Shown piece by piece: positions 1 through 8,723 of a stretch of 64,000 nt of DNA. A program made the position numbers and the translations under genes. This DNA is from SIG77 sp045589595 (GTDB taxonomy: Bacteria > Verrucomicrobiota > Lentisphaeria > Victivallales > UBA1829): NCBI GenBank assembly GCA_045589595.1, contig JAZNPK010000042.1:29203-93202 (forward strand), written 5' to 3'. The notes beneath the pieces were generated by a model. The model worked only from the letters and a program-made list of their open reading frames with translations, was not told the DNA's origin and made no database searches. Position 1 is the stretch's first letter. Each line of letters starts with the position of its first letter.

Positions 1-2
1 AA

Positions 3-287
3 CGCAATTCTGCGGCACAGAAGACCAAAGAGATCAAATTCCGGCTGCATATCGATACCCATGACTATGAAACGAAGCTGAATCACGCGAAAGAGTTTCT
101 TGCGGAAGGCAACAAACTGAAAGTGACGCTGATGTTCAAAGGTCGTGAGATGACCCATCAGGAAATGGGTTTTGAGCTGATCAACAGAGTGATCGAAGAC
201 CTCAAGGAGGACGGCGTTGTCGATTCCCCCGCGAAGTTATTTGGTAAAAACATACAGATGTCCTTCAATCCGAAGGGCAACCATTGA
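3..287 (+). CDS. infC: Translation initiation factor IF-3, C-terminal part (5' end outside window)
   Basis: The reading frame is open from the window edge and ends in TGA at 285-287, giving 94 residues. These match the IF-3 C-terminal domain: the segment KEIKFRLHIDTHDYETK, then the helix LNHAKEFLAEGNKLKVT and the strand FKGREMTH. This domain binds the 30S subunit and keeps 50S from joining during initiation. The N-terminal domain and linker are missing only because the window starts inside the gene. It is followed by rpmI and rplT, the classic infC-rpmI-rplT operon order. In many bacteria this operon is autoregulated by L20 binding to the mRNA; no such leader can be judged here. Confidence 0.95.
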   Translation, partial: RNSAAQKTKEIKFRLHIDTHDYETKLNHAKEFLAEGNKLKVTLMFKGREMTHQEMGFELINRVIEDLKEDGVVDSPAKLFGKNIQMSFNPKGNH

Positions 288-356
288 GGATGGCCGGATG
301 GCGTCTGCCGCCTCAAAGGAAAAACGAACCTCTAAAAGAATAACAAGGAGAAAAAG

Positions 357-554
357 ATGCCGAAGCTGAAAACAAGAAAAAGTATCGCAAAACGCGTGAA
401 ACGCACTGCCTCCGGCAAGTACAAGTTTTGCAAACCGGGCCGCCGCCATCTCATGACTGGCAAAACCGGCAAGAAGAAACGTCAGATGAGAAGCGCGGGC
501 GTCCTGTCCGAAGCACATGCTCAGAGACTGAAAAAGGCTCTTCCCTACGGATAA
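357..554 (+). CDS. rpmI: 50S ribosomal protein L35
   Basis: This encodes a 65-residue, very basic protein beginning MPKLKTRKSIAKRVKRTASG, with the L35 features KYKFCKPGRRH and KRQMR. The length is normal for L35, a late-assembling 50S protein. A strong Shine-Dalgarno (AAGGAG) lies 8 nt upstream of the ATG. It sits 69 bp after infC and 40 bp before rplT, so one transcript is expected. Confidence 0.97.
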   Translation: MPKLKTRKSIAKRVKRTASGKYKFCKPGRRHLMTGKTGKKKRQMRSAGVLSEAHAQRLKKALPYG

Positions 555-594
555 GCCGCAGCAGAACAACGACTAACACTGGAGATCATTACAA

Positions 595-945
595 ATGAGA
601 GTTACAGCAGCAGTTCCGTCCAGAAAGCGCCGTCGTCGCGCGTTGGAGAGAGCGAAAGGTTTTTACGGTGCCAGTTCCAAGCGCATCCGTACAGTATATG
701 ATGCAATCGATAAGGCGGATTCCCACGCATATGTGGGCCGCAAACAGAAAAAACGCCAGTACCGCAGACTGTGGACTGTCCGTATCAATGCCGCCTGCCG
801 TCTGCAGGGCATGACATACAGCAAGTTCATGAACGGTCTGAAGAAGGCGAACATCGAAATGAACCGCAAGGTCCTCGCGGATCTGGCGGTCAATGATGCA
901 GCTGCGTTTACGGCTCTGCTTGAAAAAGCGAAAGCCGCCTGCTGA
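595..945 (+). CDS. rplT: 50S ribosomal protein L20
   Basis: This encodes 116 residues, the usual L20 length, starting MRVTAAVPSRKRRRRALERA. The next segments, AKGFYGASSKRIRTV and YVGRKQKKRQYRRLW, are the conserved rRNA-binding extension. L20 is essential for early 50S assembly and represses its own operon in several bacteria. GGAG lies upstream of the ATG. The gene is followed 25 bp later by a strong hairpin terminator, so it is the last gene of the infC operon. Confidence 0.97.
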   Translation: MRVTAAVPSRKRRRRALERAKGFYGASSKRIRTVYDAIDKADSHAYVGRKQKKRQYRRLWTVRINAACRLQGMTYSKFMNGLKKANIEMNRKVLADLAVNDAAAFTALLEKAKAAC

Positions 946-970
946 ATCACCGTCTGATTTTTGACACATT

Positions 971-1018
971 GCGCGGGCTCTTTCGATGGAAAGAGGACCC
1001 GCGCTTTTTCTTTTTTTC
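971..1018 (+). terminator. Rho-independent terminator after rplT
   Basis: GCGCGGG CTCTTTC - GATG - GAAAGAG (GA) CCCGCGC forms a 14-bp stem with a small bulge, directly followed by a T-rich run (TTTTTC then TTTTTTT). It separates the infC operon from pheST. Confidence 0.9.
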
Positions 1019-1051
1019 CGAAGAAACCTATGTTTGACAAGGAAAACAAAA

Positions 1052-2071
1052 ATGCTTGAGGACCTTCTGAAACAACTGCAGGAAATCTCCGCCGCCGCAG
1101 CCGCCGATCTGGAAGCGGCAAAAACGGAAGCGGATGTGGAAGCAGTGAAGAACCGTACGCTGGGACGCAGCGGTGCCATTACCGCCCTCAGCCCCATGAT
1201 GGGGAAACTCCCCAATGAATCCAAACGCGATGCAGGTAAAGCGTTCAATGAGGCGAAGACCGCCATTCAGAACGCATTGAACGCAGCCCGTGAACGGCTG
1301 GAAAACACGGTGGACGAAAAGGACCGTCTGGATGTGACGCTCCCCGGCAGACGCTGGGCGATCGGCGGCAAACATCCCGTTTCCAAAACCATCGAAGAAG
1401 CATGTGCCATCTTCCGCCGTATGGGATTTATTGCCGTTACCGGACCCGAACTGGAAGATGTTTGGCACAACTTTGACGCTTTGAACGCTCCCCTGACGCA
1501 TCCCTCCCGGGATCCTCAGGATACTTTTTATCTGCCGGACGGCAGACTGCTCCGCACCCAGACCAGTGCGGTCCAGATCCGTACGATGATGAGCCGCAAA
1601 CCGCCGGTGCGGATCGTTTCTCCCGGCCGCTGCTACCGCCGGGATACGCCGGACGCGACGCATGGCGTGCATTTCCACCAGATCGAAGGTCTTTACATCG
1701 ACAAACAAGTGTCTCTTGCCGACCTGAAAAGTACGCTGATGACCTTTGCCAGCGAATATTTCGGACGCGAGATCGAAGTGCGTATGCGCCCCAGTTTCTT
1801 CCCCTTCACGGAACCCAGTGTGGAGTGCGACTTCTCCTGTGTGATGTGCGGCGGGAAAGGCTGCAATGTCTGCAAAAATTCCGGTTGGCTTGAAATCGCC
1901 GGAGCCGGTATGGTAAACCCGAAAGTCCTGGAAAATGTGGGATATGATCCCAAAGAAGTTCAGGGATACGCATTCGGGTTCGGGTTGGAACGCCTGACCA
2001 TGATCAAGCACCGCATCAACGACCTGCGTCTGTTCTCGGACAATGATGTCCGGTTCCTGCATCAATTCTGA
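1052..2071 (+). CDS. pheS: Phenylalanine-tRNA ligase alpha subunit
   Basis: This is the catalytic alpha subunit of the (alpha-beta)2 PheRS that charges tRNA-Phe. The 339-residue product has an N-terminal coiled coil (about 1-90) and a class II synthetase core. Motif 2 is GRCYRRDTPDATH and motif 3 is GFGLERLTMIKHR near the C-terminus. The start ATG at 1052 (MLEDLLKQL) is preceded by AAGGAAA; a longer in-frame extension reaching back to 986 runs through the rplT terminator and was rejected. A Cys-rich insert, CVMCGGKGCNVC, lies between motifs 2 and 3 and resembles a zinc knuckle; similar inserts occur in some bacterial PheS proteins. pheT follows after 12 bp. Confidence 0.96.
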   Translation: MLEDLLKQLQEISAAAAADLEAAKTEADVEAVKNRTLGRSGAITALSPMMGKLPNESKRDAGKAFNEAKTAIQNALNAARERLENTVDEKDRLDVTLPGRRWAIGGKHPVSKTIEEACAIFRRMGFIAVTGPELEDVWHNFDALNAPLTHPSRDPQDTFYLPDGRLLRTQTSAVQIRTMMSRKPPVRIVSPGRCYRRDTPDATHGVHFHQIEGLYIDKQVSLADLKSTLMTFASEYFGREIEVRMRPSFFPFTEPSVECDFSCVMCGGKGCNVCKNSGWLEIAGAGMVNPKVLENVGYDPKEVQGYAFGFGLERLTMIKHRINDLRLFSDNDVRFLHQF

Positions 2072-2083
2072 GGAGAGCCGACT

Positions 2084-4459
2084 ATGAATATTTCTTATCA
2101 GTGGTTGAAAAAATATGTGGATCTGCCCCTGACGGCAGATGAACTGCCCGCCAAACTGACCATGGCAGGTCTGGAAGTGGAAGGGATCGAAAAGACCGGA
2201 ACGGTGCCGGAAGGCGTTGTCACCGCAAAGATCCTGAGCCGGAAAAAACACGAAAACTCCGATCACCTTTCCGTCTGTGAAGTGGATAAAGGGGACGAAG
2301 TCCTGCAGATCGTCTGCGGCGCGCCCAACTGTGATGCGGGGAATATCGTTCCTCTTGCGACCATCGGGACCGTGTTCAAGGACGGGGAAGGGACCTTCAC
2401 CATCAAGAAGGGCAAACTCCGCGGCGTTGAATCCTGCGGCATGATGTGTTCCGCAAAAGAACTCGGTCTGGGGGAAGATCACGATGGTTTGATGATCCTG
2501 CCGCCCGATACAAAAATCGGCGTGCCTCTGGGTGAAATGCTGGATTCCGATGTGGTGTACGATTGCTCCGTGACGCCCAACCGCCCCGACTGGCTTTCCC
2601 ATTGCGGAGTTGCCCGCGATCTGGCGGCGCTGTTGAAGACGGAACTGCATCTGCCCAAGCCGCCCATGCCGGAAGTACCGGCTGTGGACGGGCTTGTGAC
2701 AGTCGAAGATGCAGATCTCTGTCCGGTTTATGCGGCGCGTATCATCAAAAATGTACGCGTGGGCGAATCTCCGGACTGGATGAAGAAAGCGCTGACTGCT
2801 GTGGGTATCCGTCCCATTTCCAATCTGGTTGACATTACCAACTATGTGATGATGGAACTGGGTGTTCCCCTGCACGCTTTCGATATCCGCAATCTGAAAG
2901 ATGAAAAAATCATCGTCCGCCGTGCAAAAGCCGGAGAAAGCATTGTTGCTCTCGACGGCAAAAAATACGATCTCACCAGCGATAATCTGTGCATTTGCGA
3001 CAGCGAAAAACCTGTTGCCATTGCCGGTGTTATGGGCGGTGAATATTCCGGCATCCGGAACGACACCACTACCGTTGTGCTGGAAAGTGCCTGTTTCGAT
3101 CCCGATTCTGTCCGTATGACATCCCGCCGTCTTGGTCTGGCTTCAGATGCCTCCTACCGCTATGAACGCGGGGTTGACAGAAATATGGTCCTGACTGCCG
3201 GATACCGTGCGCTGCAGTTGATCCTTGAGATCGCAGGCGGCGAATATACCGGCTGCTGTGAAGTCGCTGCAGAAGCGCCTGCCGCAAAGATCATTCAGTC
3301 TGATTTTGACCGGATCCGCGGTCTGCTCGGCATGGATGTGACGGACGGACAGATCGATGCCATTCTCAAAGATCTGGGCTTTGGTGCAGTTGGGCAGGGA
3401 GCCTATGCTGTTCCCTCATGGCGCGTCTATGACGTTGCGGGCGAAGCCGATCTGGCGGAAGAAGTCGCCCGGATCCACGGTCTTGACAAACTGCCGTCTG
3501 TGCCGATCCGCGCGGTTGCGGATGATTTCAAACTGGATGGTTGTCAGGTTCTTGAAACCCTGCGCACCCAGCTGACCGGGATCGGTCTGGATGAGATCAT
3601 GTGCGGCAGTATGATCGATGAAGCGTCTGCCATTGCGGACAAAGTCTTTACCGCCGATGATCTGATCCGCATGAACAATCCCATCAGCCTTGATCTTGCG
3701 GTGATGCGTCCCAGTCTGCTGCCCGGTATGCTGACAACGATCCGGCACAATATTGCCCGCAAGAATCTTGATCTTGCTCTGTTTGAGATCGGACACGTTT
3801 TCTGCAGCAATCCTGAAAAGTTTGCGGAAGAACGGGATGAACTTGCCATTGCTCTGACCGGCAGAGTCCACCCGGAACGCTTCTCGGCAGAACGGGCAGT
3901 GTTGGCTGATTTCTACGATCTGAAAGGGATCATCGAATCTCTGTTGTCCGCCCGCCGGATCAAAGGTGTTTCCTTCCGTGCTGCGGAAGATCCCCGCTTC
4001 ATCAAAGGACATTGTGCCGAACTGGTGATCGGGAAACGCGTTGCCGGTGTCTTCGGTGAAATCGTGCCGTCCCTGACAAAGGGGATGCGGCTTTCCACGC
4101 CGCTCTTTGTTGCGGTGATCCAGTTGACGGAACTGCTCAGCGCGGAAGAACGGTCCGCTCTTTACGAACCGATCTCCCAGTTCCCGCAGACGACCCGGGA
4201 TGTGGCGTTCCTCGCACCTGTGGAAATGGAACACAAAACAGTGGTTGACTTTATTCAGCGTGCGCATCTGCCCCACTTGGAAAAGGTCGAACTGTTTGAT
4301 ATTTTCCAGGATGCGTCCCTCGGTGAAGGCAAAAAGAGCATGGCATACAGCCTTGTTTTCCGTTCGCCGGAACGCACTCTTACCGACGACGAAGTGAATG
4401 CCACTTACGAGAAACTGCGTCAGAAACTGGCGAAGGGTCTCGGTGTGGAATTGCGGTAA
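2084..4459 (+). CDS. pheT: Phenylalanine-tRNA ligase beta subunit
   Basis: This 791-residue beta subunit of PheRS has the expected domain order. An EMAP/OB tRNA-binding domain lies at about 40-150 (LSVCEVDKG, QIVCGAPN). The B3/B4 editing domain is at about 200-370, B5 at about 400-475, and a core domain follows. A C-terminal ferredoxin-fold anticodon-binding (FDX-ACB) domain begins near YEPISQFPQTTRDVAF. A GGAG ribosome-binding site precedes the ATG. It is co-transcribed with pheS. Confidence 0.96.
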   Translation: MNISYQWLKKYVDLPLTADELPAKLTMAGLEVEGIEKTGTVPEGVVTAKILSRKKHENSDHLSVCEVDKGDEVLQIVCGAPNCDAGNIVPLATIGTVFKDGEGTFTIKKGKLRGVESCGMMCSAKELGLGEDHDGLMILPPDTKIGVPLGEMLDSDVVYDCSVTPNRPDWLSHCGVARDLAALLKTELHLPKPPMPEVPAVDGLVTVEDADLCPVYAARIIKNVRVGESPDWMKKALTAVGIRPISNLVDITNYVMMELGVPLHAFDIRNLKDEKIIVRRAKAGESIVALDGKKYDLTSDNLCICDSEKPVAIAGVMGGEYSGIRNDTTTVVLESACFDPDSVRMTSRRLGLASDASYRYERGVDRNMVLTAGYRALQLILEIAGGEYTGCCEVAAEAPAAKIIQSDFDRIRGLLGMDVTDGQIDAILKDLGFGAVGQGAYAVPSWRVYDVAGEADLAEEVARIHGLDKLPSVPIRAVADDFKLDGCQVLETLRTQLTGIGLDEIMCGSMIDEASAIADKVFTADDLIRMNNPISLDLAVMRPSLLPGMLTTIRHNIARKNLDLALFEIGHVFCSNPEKFAEERDELAIALTGRVHPERFSAERAVLADFYDLKGIIESLLSARRIKGVSFRAAEDPRFIKGHCAELVIGKRVAGVFGEIVPSLTKGMRLSTPLFVAVIQLTELLSAEERSALYEPISQFPQTTRDVAFLAPVEMEHKTVVDFIQRAHLPHLEKVELFDIFQDASLGEGKKSMAYSLVFRSPERTLTDDEVNATYEKLRQKLAKGLGVELR

Positions 4460-4540
4460 CGCACTGCAGGGTCCCGTGGTTGATACTGCGGGACTCTGTG
4501 CGCAATGATGCCGGTCATGAGAATTTAATTCTCTCCGGCA
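4460..4540 (+). terminator. Two consecutive hairpins downstream of pheT
   Basis: Hairpin 1 (4460-4502) pairs CGCAC with GTGCG outside and GTCCCG with CGGGAC inside. Hairpin 2 (4509-4540) pairs TGCCGG with CCGGCA and GAGAAT with ATTCTC. Neither is followed by a good U-tract, so they may act as an RNA 3' end or processing structure rather than a classical terminator. The remaining bases before 4620 are AT-rich and may carry the promoter of the next gene (TATATT near 4569). Confidence 0.4.
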
Positions 4541-4619
4541 CTTGCGAAAATAAAAAAACGGACTACATTATATTACAGAAATAAAACGCAGTCAACCGAA
4601 CAGGAGCAGGAGTCATACC

Positions 4620-5783
4620 GTGGCGGAACAGCAGTTTCAGCGCGAAAAGCGTATTTTTTATTGGATGCCGAAACTTGACTTTTATGTGGTCAGGGAATTT
4701 TTTATTCCGTTCTCGGTCCTTGTATTTGCATTCACGCTTCTGTTTCTGATCGGCGATGTTTTCAATGATGTGGACCACTTCCTTGAAAAAGAAGGTGTTG
4801 CATGGGATGCCGTGCGTTATTTTGCGTTGCGTATTCCCGGGAACATCCGTTTTGTTCTGCCGATCACGGTGCTGCTCTCCTGTATGTACACTCTGGCGAA
4901 TTTCGGCAGACACCGTGAGATCACAGCGATGCGAGCATCCGGTATCTCGCTGTTCCGTTGCGGATTGCCGATCTATGTGATCGCATTCTGCGTGATGCTG
5001 GTAAATTTCTGGTTCAATGAAACATTGATCCCGGATTGTACCGCAAAAGCCCACGAAATCATGTTGTCCCTCGGTGAAGACAAGCACGACAGTGCAAACC
5101 GTCAGGGGGACCTTGTCCAGTATCCTTCCACGGATAATATGCGGAACTGGGTGTTCGGTGTGTTTGCTGAAGATGGCGAACAGCTGGATGTGCGGTTGAA
5201 ATTTTTTACCGAATACACCAACGATGAAGGGGAAATATCCCGCCGTCTGCGGAAACAGCTTGATGCGAAACGCGCGGAATATATGCCGGAAACCGGCTGG
5301 GTGTTCTTTGATTGTGAAGTCAAAGAGATGGCGCCCAACGGCTTGATCATCCCCAAGGGGACCCACGCACAAGTTATTGTGCCGCACAGTGAAGCGCCGG
5401 AATCGCCGGATATGATCATCAAGGCGATCTCCGATCCTGAAATGCTGTCTGCCAGAGAGATCTATCTCTTTCTGGAAGAAAATCCCACGCTTGTGAAACG
5501 GCTCCGGATCGTTTATGAAACCTTTTTCTTCCGGCATCTGGCATTTCCGTGGGCGTGTTTTCTCTGCGCTTTTCTTGCGCTGCCGCTGGCGGCAAAAAAT
5601 GAACGGTCGGGGATTTTTACCGCCATCGTCTCGGCGGTGGGTGTCATTGTGGCATATCAGATCGTTTCCGAGATCTTCCTGATGATGGGGAAAAGCGGTA
5701 CGCTTCCGCCGTTTATTGCGGGTCTGCTGCCGACGATCGCCTTTGCCGGATATGGTATCTGGCTCGCCCGTAAATCCGGATGA
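4620..5783 (+). CDS. LptF/LptG-type lipopolysaccharide export permease (YjgP/YjgQ family)
   Basis: The product is a 387-residue inner-membrane protein. It has one or two N-terminal transmembrane helices (FFIPFSVLVFAFTLLFLIGD), further helices to about residue 130, a large periplasmic beta-rich domain (about 140-290), and three C-terminal helices ending GYGIWLARKSG. This is the YjgP/YjgQ topology of the LPS transporter permeases that, with the LptB ATPase, lift LPS toward LptA/LptD. The start is GTG at 4620, with AGGAG just upstream; no nearer ATG fits. Whether it is LptF or LptG cannot be decided from sequence alone. lptD is also present in this window (22.6-25.2 kb). Confidence 0.85.
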   Translation: MAEQQFQREKRIFYWMPKLDFYVVREFFIPFSVLVFAFTLLFLIGDVFNDVDHFLEKEGVAWDAVRYFALRIPGNIRFVLPITVLLSCMYTLANFGRHREITAMRASGISLFRCGLPIYVIAFCVMLVNFWFNETLIPDCTAKAHEIMLSLGEDKHDSANRQGDLVQYPSTDNMRNWVFGVFAEDGEQLDVRLKFFTEYTNDEGEISRRLRKQLDAKRAEYMPETGWVFFDCEVKEMAPNGLIIPKGTHAQVIVPHSEAPESPDMIIKAISDPEMLSAREIYLFLEENPTLVKRLRIVYETFFFRHLAFPWACFLCAFLALPLAAKNERSGIFTAIVSAVGVIVAYQIVSEIFLMMGKSGTLPPFIAGLLPTIAFAGYGIWLARKSG

Positions 5784-5928
5784 TCCGAAACGGACCTGAA
5801 CTTATCTTACTGTTGCTGTTCGAGCCTTTTCAATGCTGCTTGTGCCGGTTCATCACCCTGCACGGCAGCTTTTTTATTTTGTTTTTTGCGTCCATATTTC
5901 TTTGGGATAAGTCGCGTAATAAACGCAT

Positions 5929-5960
5929 AAAAAATCCCGCAGGGGGATATCCTGCGGGAT
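5929..5960 (-). terminator. Terminator of the DUF4838 gene (minus strand)
   Basis: ATCCCGCAGG (5934-5943) and CCTGCGGGAT (5951-5960) form a perfect 10-bp stem with a 7-nt loop. On the minus strand it is followed by six U (A-run 5929-5934). It lies 27 bp past the stop of the minus-strand gene. On the plus strand the following CGTTTT is weak, so any effect on the lptF/G transcript is secondary. Confidence 0.85.
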
Positions 5961-5987
5961 CGTTTTGAGCAGAAATCGAATATCAGA

Positions 5988-8345
5988 TCAGGGGCGTTTG
6001 CCGGTGGCAAATGTCACATCTGCGGCACTGCCGATGTCGTGATGTCCGGGGAAGGGGAGTCCCAGAGCAGGCACACAGTTGTGAATGACCATGATCTTCC
6101 ACGATTCATTGCCGGGTGTGGTGACGCCGAAGTTTTTGAACGGGATCGTGATCTCATAGATCAGTTTTTTGTTCTTTGTATCGTTGATCACGTTGTGGGT
6201 CCATTCGCCGTTCCAGTTGCCGTTCATGGCTTCGCCGTCGTAGTAATCGCCGTTTCTGCCGGCGGCAAACTGGAAGTATGACTTTGCGCCGGGCGCCTGA
6301 ATGAAGAGTTCCACGCTGTCGCCGCCGTACGCCATTTTACCGTCTTTATTCCGTTTGAATGCGGGGGCAGGGGTATCATTATCAGCTTCCACGCGGATAA
6401 GGATCGCATTTTCGAGCCACGCGATCGCGGCGGTCGCTTTTTTGGCAGTTGGCTTTTTGTTCCGGGTCATCAGGGGTGTTCCGGGTGCTTTCGCAAGATC
6501 CGCAAACTGTTCCTGATAGGCACTGATCTGAATGCTGCTCTGCATCATTTTTTCGTGAAGTTTCAGCCATTCATTGTAGGTGTCTTTTTCAAAAGCAACG
6601 GCTTTTTTGTACTTTTCTGCCAGAGCCGCTTTCCGGAGTTTATGCACATCCTTCGGTCCGATCTGTCCCACAGGCGTGAATTTATCCAGTTGTTTTTCGG
6701 CTTCAGCAAATGTTTTTGCGGCAAGTTCGCGGAGGGCGGGCGTCAGATAAAGTTTTGAAGTTCCGCCGGGATTATTGAAGCAGCCGGTAAGGTGTGCGTT
6801 CATGGCATCCCAAATTTTTGCAGATTCGCGGTGATAGTTCAGCATGACTTTTGCCGCAGGACCGTAAATGGCGCGGCAGTAATTTTCCAGAACCTTTTCT
6901 TCATCCAGCGCCGGATCCCACATCAACTGCATTGCAACAAATCGTGCAGGACGGGAGAACTTGAGGCAGGGACCGCCTTCAATAAAGAGTTTGACAAAGT
7001 TTCTGCTGTGGAAATTCCGGATCTGGTCCGCCATGTAACTGTAAACCGGCATATTGTATCCGGGCTGGAAAACATCGAAGGTATAATCCCAGATTCCGAG
7101 GGGGATATTCTTTTCCTTCTCCCAGCGTTCCAGACGGGCAAAGTCCTCCTTGTTCGTGGCGCAGGTGGGGTTGCCGATCTTGTGAATAAAGCAGCGTGAA
7201 TACTGACAGTATTCCACGAACTCCACTTCCTCCACATCGCAGGCGGGGACATCCCGGTATTCCTGATAGGCAAGGACGGAATACCGCAGATCGGGAAATT
7301 CTTTTTTGATCTCGCGCAACAGACGGGCGTTGTATTTGAAGAAACGGGAAGATGCATCGGGATCGATCATCTTTTTACATTCGTCACATTCGCAGCGGCG
7401 CATATCATCGGCAGGATGCAGACTGATGTGGTTCGCCAGATTTTTACGGATGCCTTCTTTGATCCGTTTCAAACACAGATCGGTGAAGCCTTCATTGGAC
7501 CAGCAGCCGTTGATGACCCAGCTCCAGCCGCCCGGAGGAGGCAGATAGCGTTTGCCGTCGCGCATGGCAAAATATTCGGGATGATCCTTGAAATCGGAAC
7601 GGTAAGGCTGAATCGTTTCGCCTCCGTAGTAGCGTTCGCCGCCGAACCGGAAATCGCCTTCGTGCGCAAAGTTTCTGGCGTTGAAATACTTGCGGTCATC
7701 GCCGGTACGGGAGGCATAACCCATATTGCGGTAACGGAAACCGTTTTTGTGCGTGCGGAAGAAATCCATGGGGATGGAAACATCGTTTTTCGTGCAGAAA
7801 GTCCCGTCTTCGCCATCGAAAGCCCAGACGACACCGAACTGACGCTGCAGAAAATCATAGGCGCTGTAAAGCGCGGCGCGGGGCGTATTTCCGGCAAGGA
7901 TCAGGTTGCCGTCAATGACCGCCTGAACGATGATGTCATCGGCAGTACCCGCATCTTTCAGCCCCAGTCTGTCCACAAGATCCCGGATCAGCGGCGATTC
8001 CACATCACCGATAATGATCCCGTTTCCAGTCGGACGCGTATCCATGGTAATGATCTCGCCGGTGCGTTCTTTTCCATAGGATGCAATATCGCGCATCACT
8101 TTCTGGATCTCCTGCGCTGCTGTCATTTCCGGCAGGGTGAACCGTTTTGCCACAAAGATCTTGAATTGTGATCCGTGCATCGTGGCAAGCTGCAGCCGCG
8201 GCTGTTTCTGTTTCGTTGCCGGGGCTTGTTTGTTCTCGGGTTTTACTGCAGATGGTTCCGGAGAAAAACATGCCGTTGCTGTAAGCATAACGGAACATAA
8301 AGCCGCTCCGCAGACAGCAAGATGATTCCTGAGTCCGATTTTCAT
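5988..8345 (-). CDS. Secreted DUF4838 glycoside-hydrolase-like lipoprotein with C-terminal CBM9-like domain
   Basis: The product has 785 residues. It begins with a signal peptide and a lipobox-like LTATAC, so it is probably an outer-membrane or periplasmic lipoprotein. Residues about 55-190 resemble the GH67-type N-terminal domain (NGIIIGDVESP ... YSAYDFLQRQFGVVWAF). Residues about 230-480 match DUF4838, with ISLHPADDMRRCECDEC and GIWDYTFDVF. The last 140 residues look like a CBM9-like sugar-binding fold (YGGDSVELFIQAPGAKSYF). DUF4838 proteins are common in polysaccharide-degrading Planctomycetes, Lentisphaerae and Bacteroidetes; their substrate is generally unknown. It is transcribed divergently from the IclR-led operon, so coordinated induction by the same sugar is likely. 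Confidence 0.85.
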   Translation of the reverse strand: MKIGLRNHLAVCGAALCSVMLTATACFSPEPSAVKPENKQAPATKQKQPRLQLATMHGSQFKIFVAKRFTLPEMTAAQEIQKVMRDIASYGKERTGEIITMDTRPTGNGIIIGDVESPLIRDLVDRLGLKDAGTADDIIVQAVIDGNLILAGNTPRAALYSAYDFLQRQFGVVWAFDGEDGTFCTKNDVSIPMDFFRTHKNGFRYRNMGYASRTGDDRKYFNARNFAHEGDFRFGGERYYGGETIQPYRSDFKDHPEYFAMRDGKRYLPPPGGWSWVINGCWSNEGFTDLCLKRIKEGIRKNLANHISLHPADDMRRCECDECKKMIDPDASSRFFKYNARLLREIKKEFPDLRYSVLAYQEYRDVPACDVEEVEFVEYCQYSRCFIHKIGNPTCATNKEDFARLERWEKEKNIPLGIWDYTFDVFQPGYNMPVYSYMADQIRNFHSRNFVKLFIEGGPCLKFSRPARFVAMQLMWDPALDEEKVLENYCRAIYGPAAKVMLNYHRESAKIWDAMNAHLTGCFNNPGGTSKLYLTPALRELAAKTFAEAEKQLDKFTPVGQIGPKDVHKLRKAALAEKYKKAVAFEKDTYNEWLKLHEKMMQSSIQISAYQEQFADLAKAPGTPLMTRNKKPTAKKATAAIAWLENAILIRVEADNDTPAPAFKRNKDGKMAYGGDSVELFIQAPGAKSYFQFAAGRNGDYYDGEAMNGNWNGEWTHNVINDTKNKKLIYEITIPFKNFGVTTPGNESWKIMVIHNCVPALGLPFPGHHDIGSAADVTFATGKRP

Positions 8346-8364
8346 TGATCATATCCTTTCGATA

Positions 8365-8393
8365 ATTGTAGTAAATCACTACTGTCCGGTAAA
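8365..8393 (-). promoter_or_regulatory. Candidate sigma70 promoter of the DUF4838 gene
   Basis: On the minus strand the -35 is TTTACC (8388-8393) and the -10 is TACAAT (8365-8370), with 17-bp spacing. The -35 lies inside the palindrome at 8386-8402. Confidence 0.5.
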
Positions 8394-8402
8394 AATTACC
8401 GG
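8386..8402. promoter_or_regulatory. Perfect palindrome, candidate operator in the DUF4838/IclR intergenic region
   Basis: CCGGTAA-AAA-TTACCGG is a perfect 7-bp inverted repeat with a 3-nt centre. It overlaps the -35 box of the leftward promoter and lies between the divergent DUF4838 and iclR genes. IclR-family proteins bind palindromes of this size, so it is a good operator candidate. Confidence 0.5.
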
Positions 8403-8417
8403 AGTTAATTGAAATTG

Positions 8418-8477
8418 TCGGGACTTGCTATTTATTAAAAACGCTCAAATCTTTAATATTTAACACGAAAGTCCCGA
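8418..8477. promoter_or_regulatory. Spaced inverted repeat in the iclR upstream region
   Basis: TCGGGACTT (8418-8426) and AAGTCCCGA (8469-8477) are exact inverted 9-mers separated by 42 AT-rich bases. The two sites could hold a DNA-looping regulator. The remaining part of the 8346-8723 gap is AT-rich with no other gene apparent. Confidence 0.35.
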
Positions 8478-8655
8478 ACGATGGACTACAATAGCATATA
8501 TTCTCAACTTTTCAACTTCATAACCCGATATCGTTTTGAAAAAATCAAATCTTATTCCGGATAATTCCTCATTATTTTCAGCGCGCGCGTGGGGGGATTT
8601 TCCGGGTACTGCAGAAAAACCGGAAATAAAATCCTGTATTTTTTTGATTCCGCAC

Positions 8656-8684
8656 TTGAAAAACATTTTCAGGCGGGTTATAGT
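8656..8684 (+). promoter_or_regulatory. Sigma70-type promoter of the iclR-led operon
   Basis: The -35 is TTGAAA (8656-8661) and the -10 is TATAGT (8679-8684), with 17-bp spacing. This gives a leader of about 33 nt before the ATG at 8724. Confidence 0.7.
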
Positions 8685-8723
8685 GATTGTACAAATTCAT
8701 ATTTTAAGAATAGGTTTTCAGAT

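Noticed and set aside
986..1051. A longer pheS start at 986.
   Set aside because: It would begin inside the rplT terminator hairpin; MLEDLLKQL at 1052 is the typical PheS start.
1028..2875. Long minus-strand open frames over pheST, lptD, GH123-like, leuS and hydAB genes (up to 692 codons).
   Set aside because: They lie exactly antisense to well-supported genes, are rich in His, Arg, Phe and Gln as expected for shadow frames of this codon usage, and match no family.
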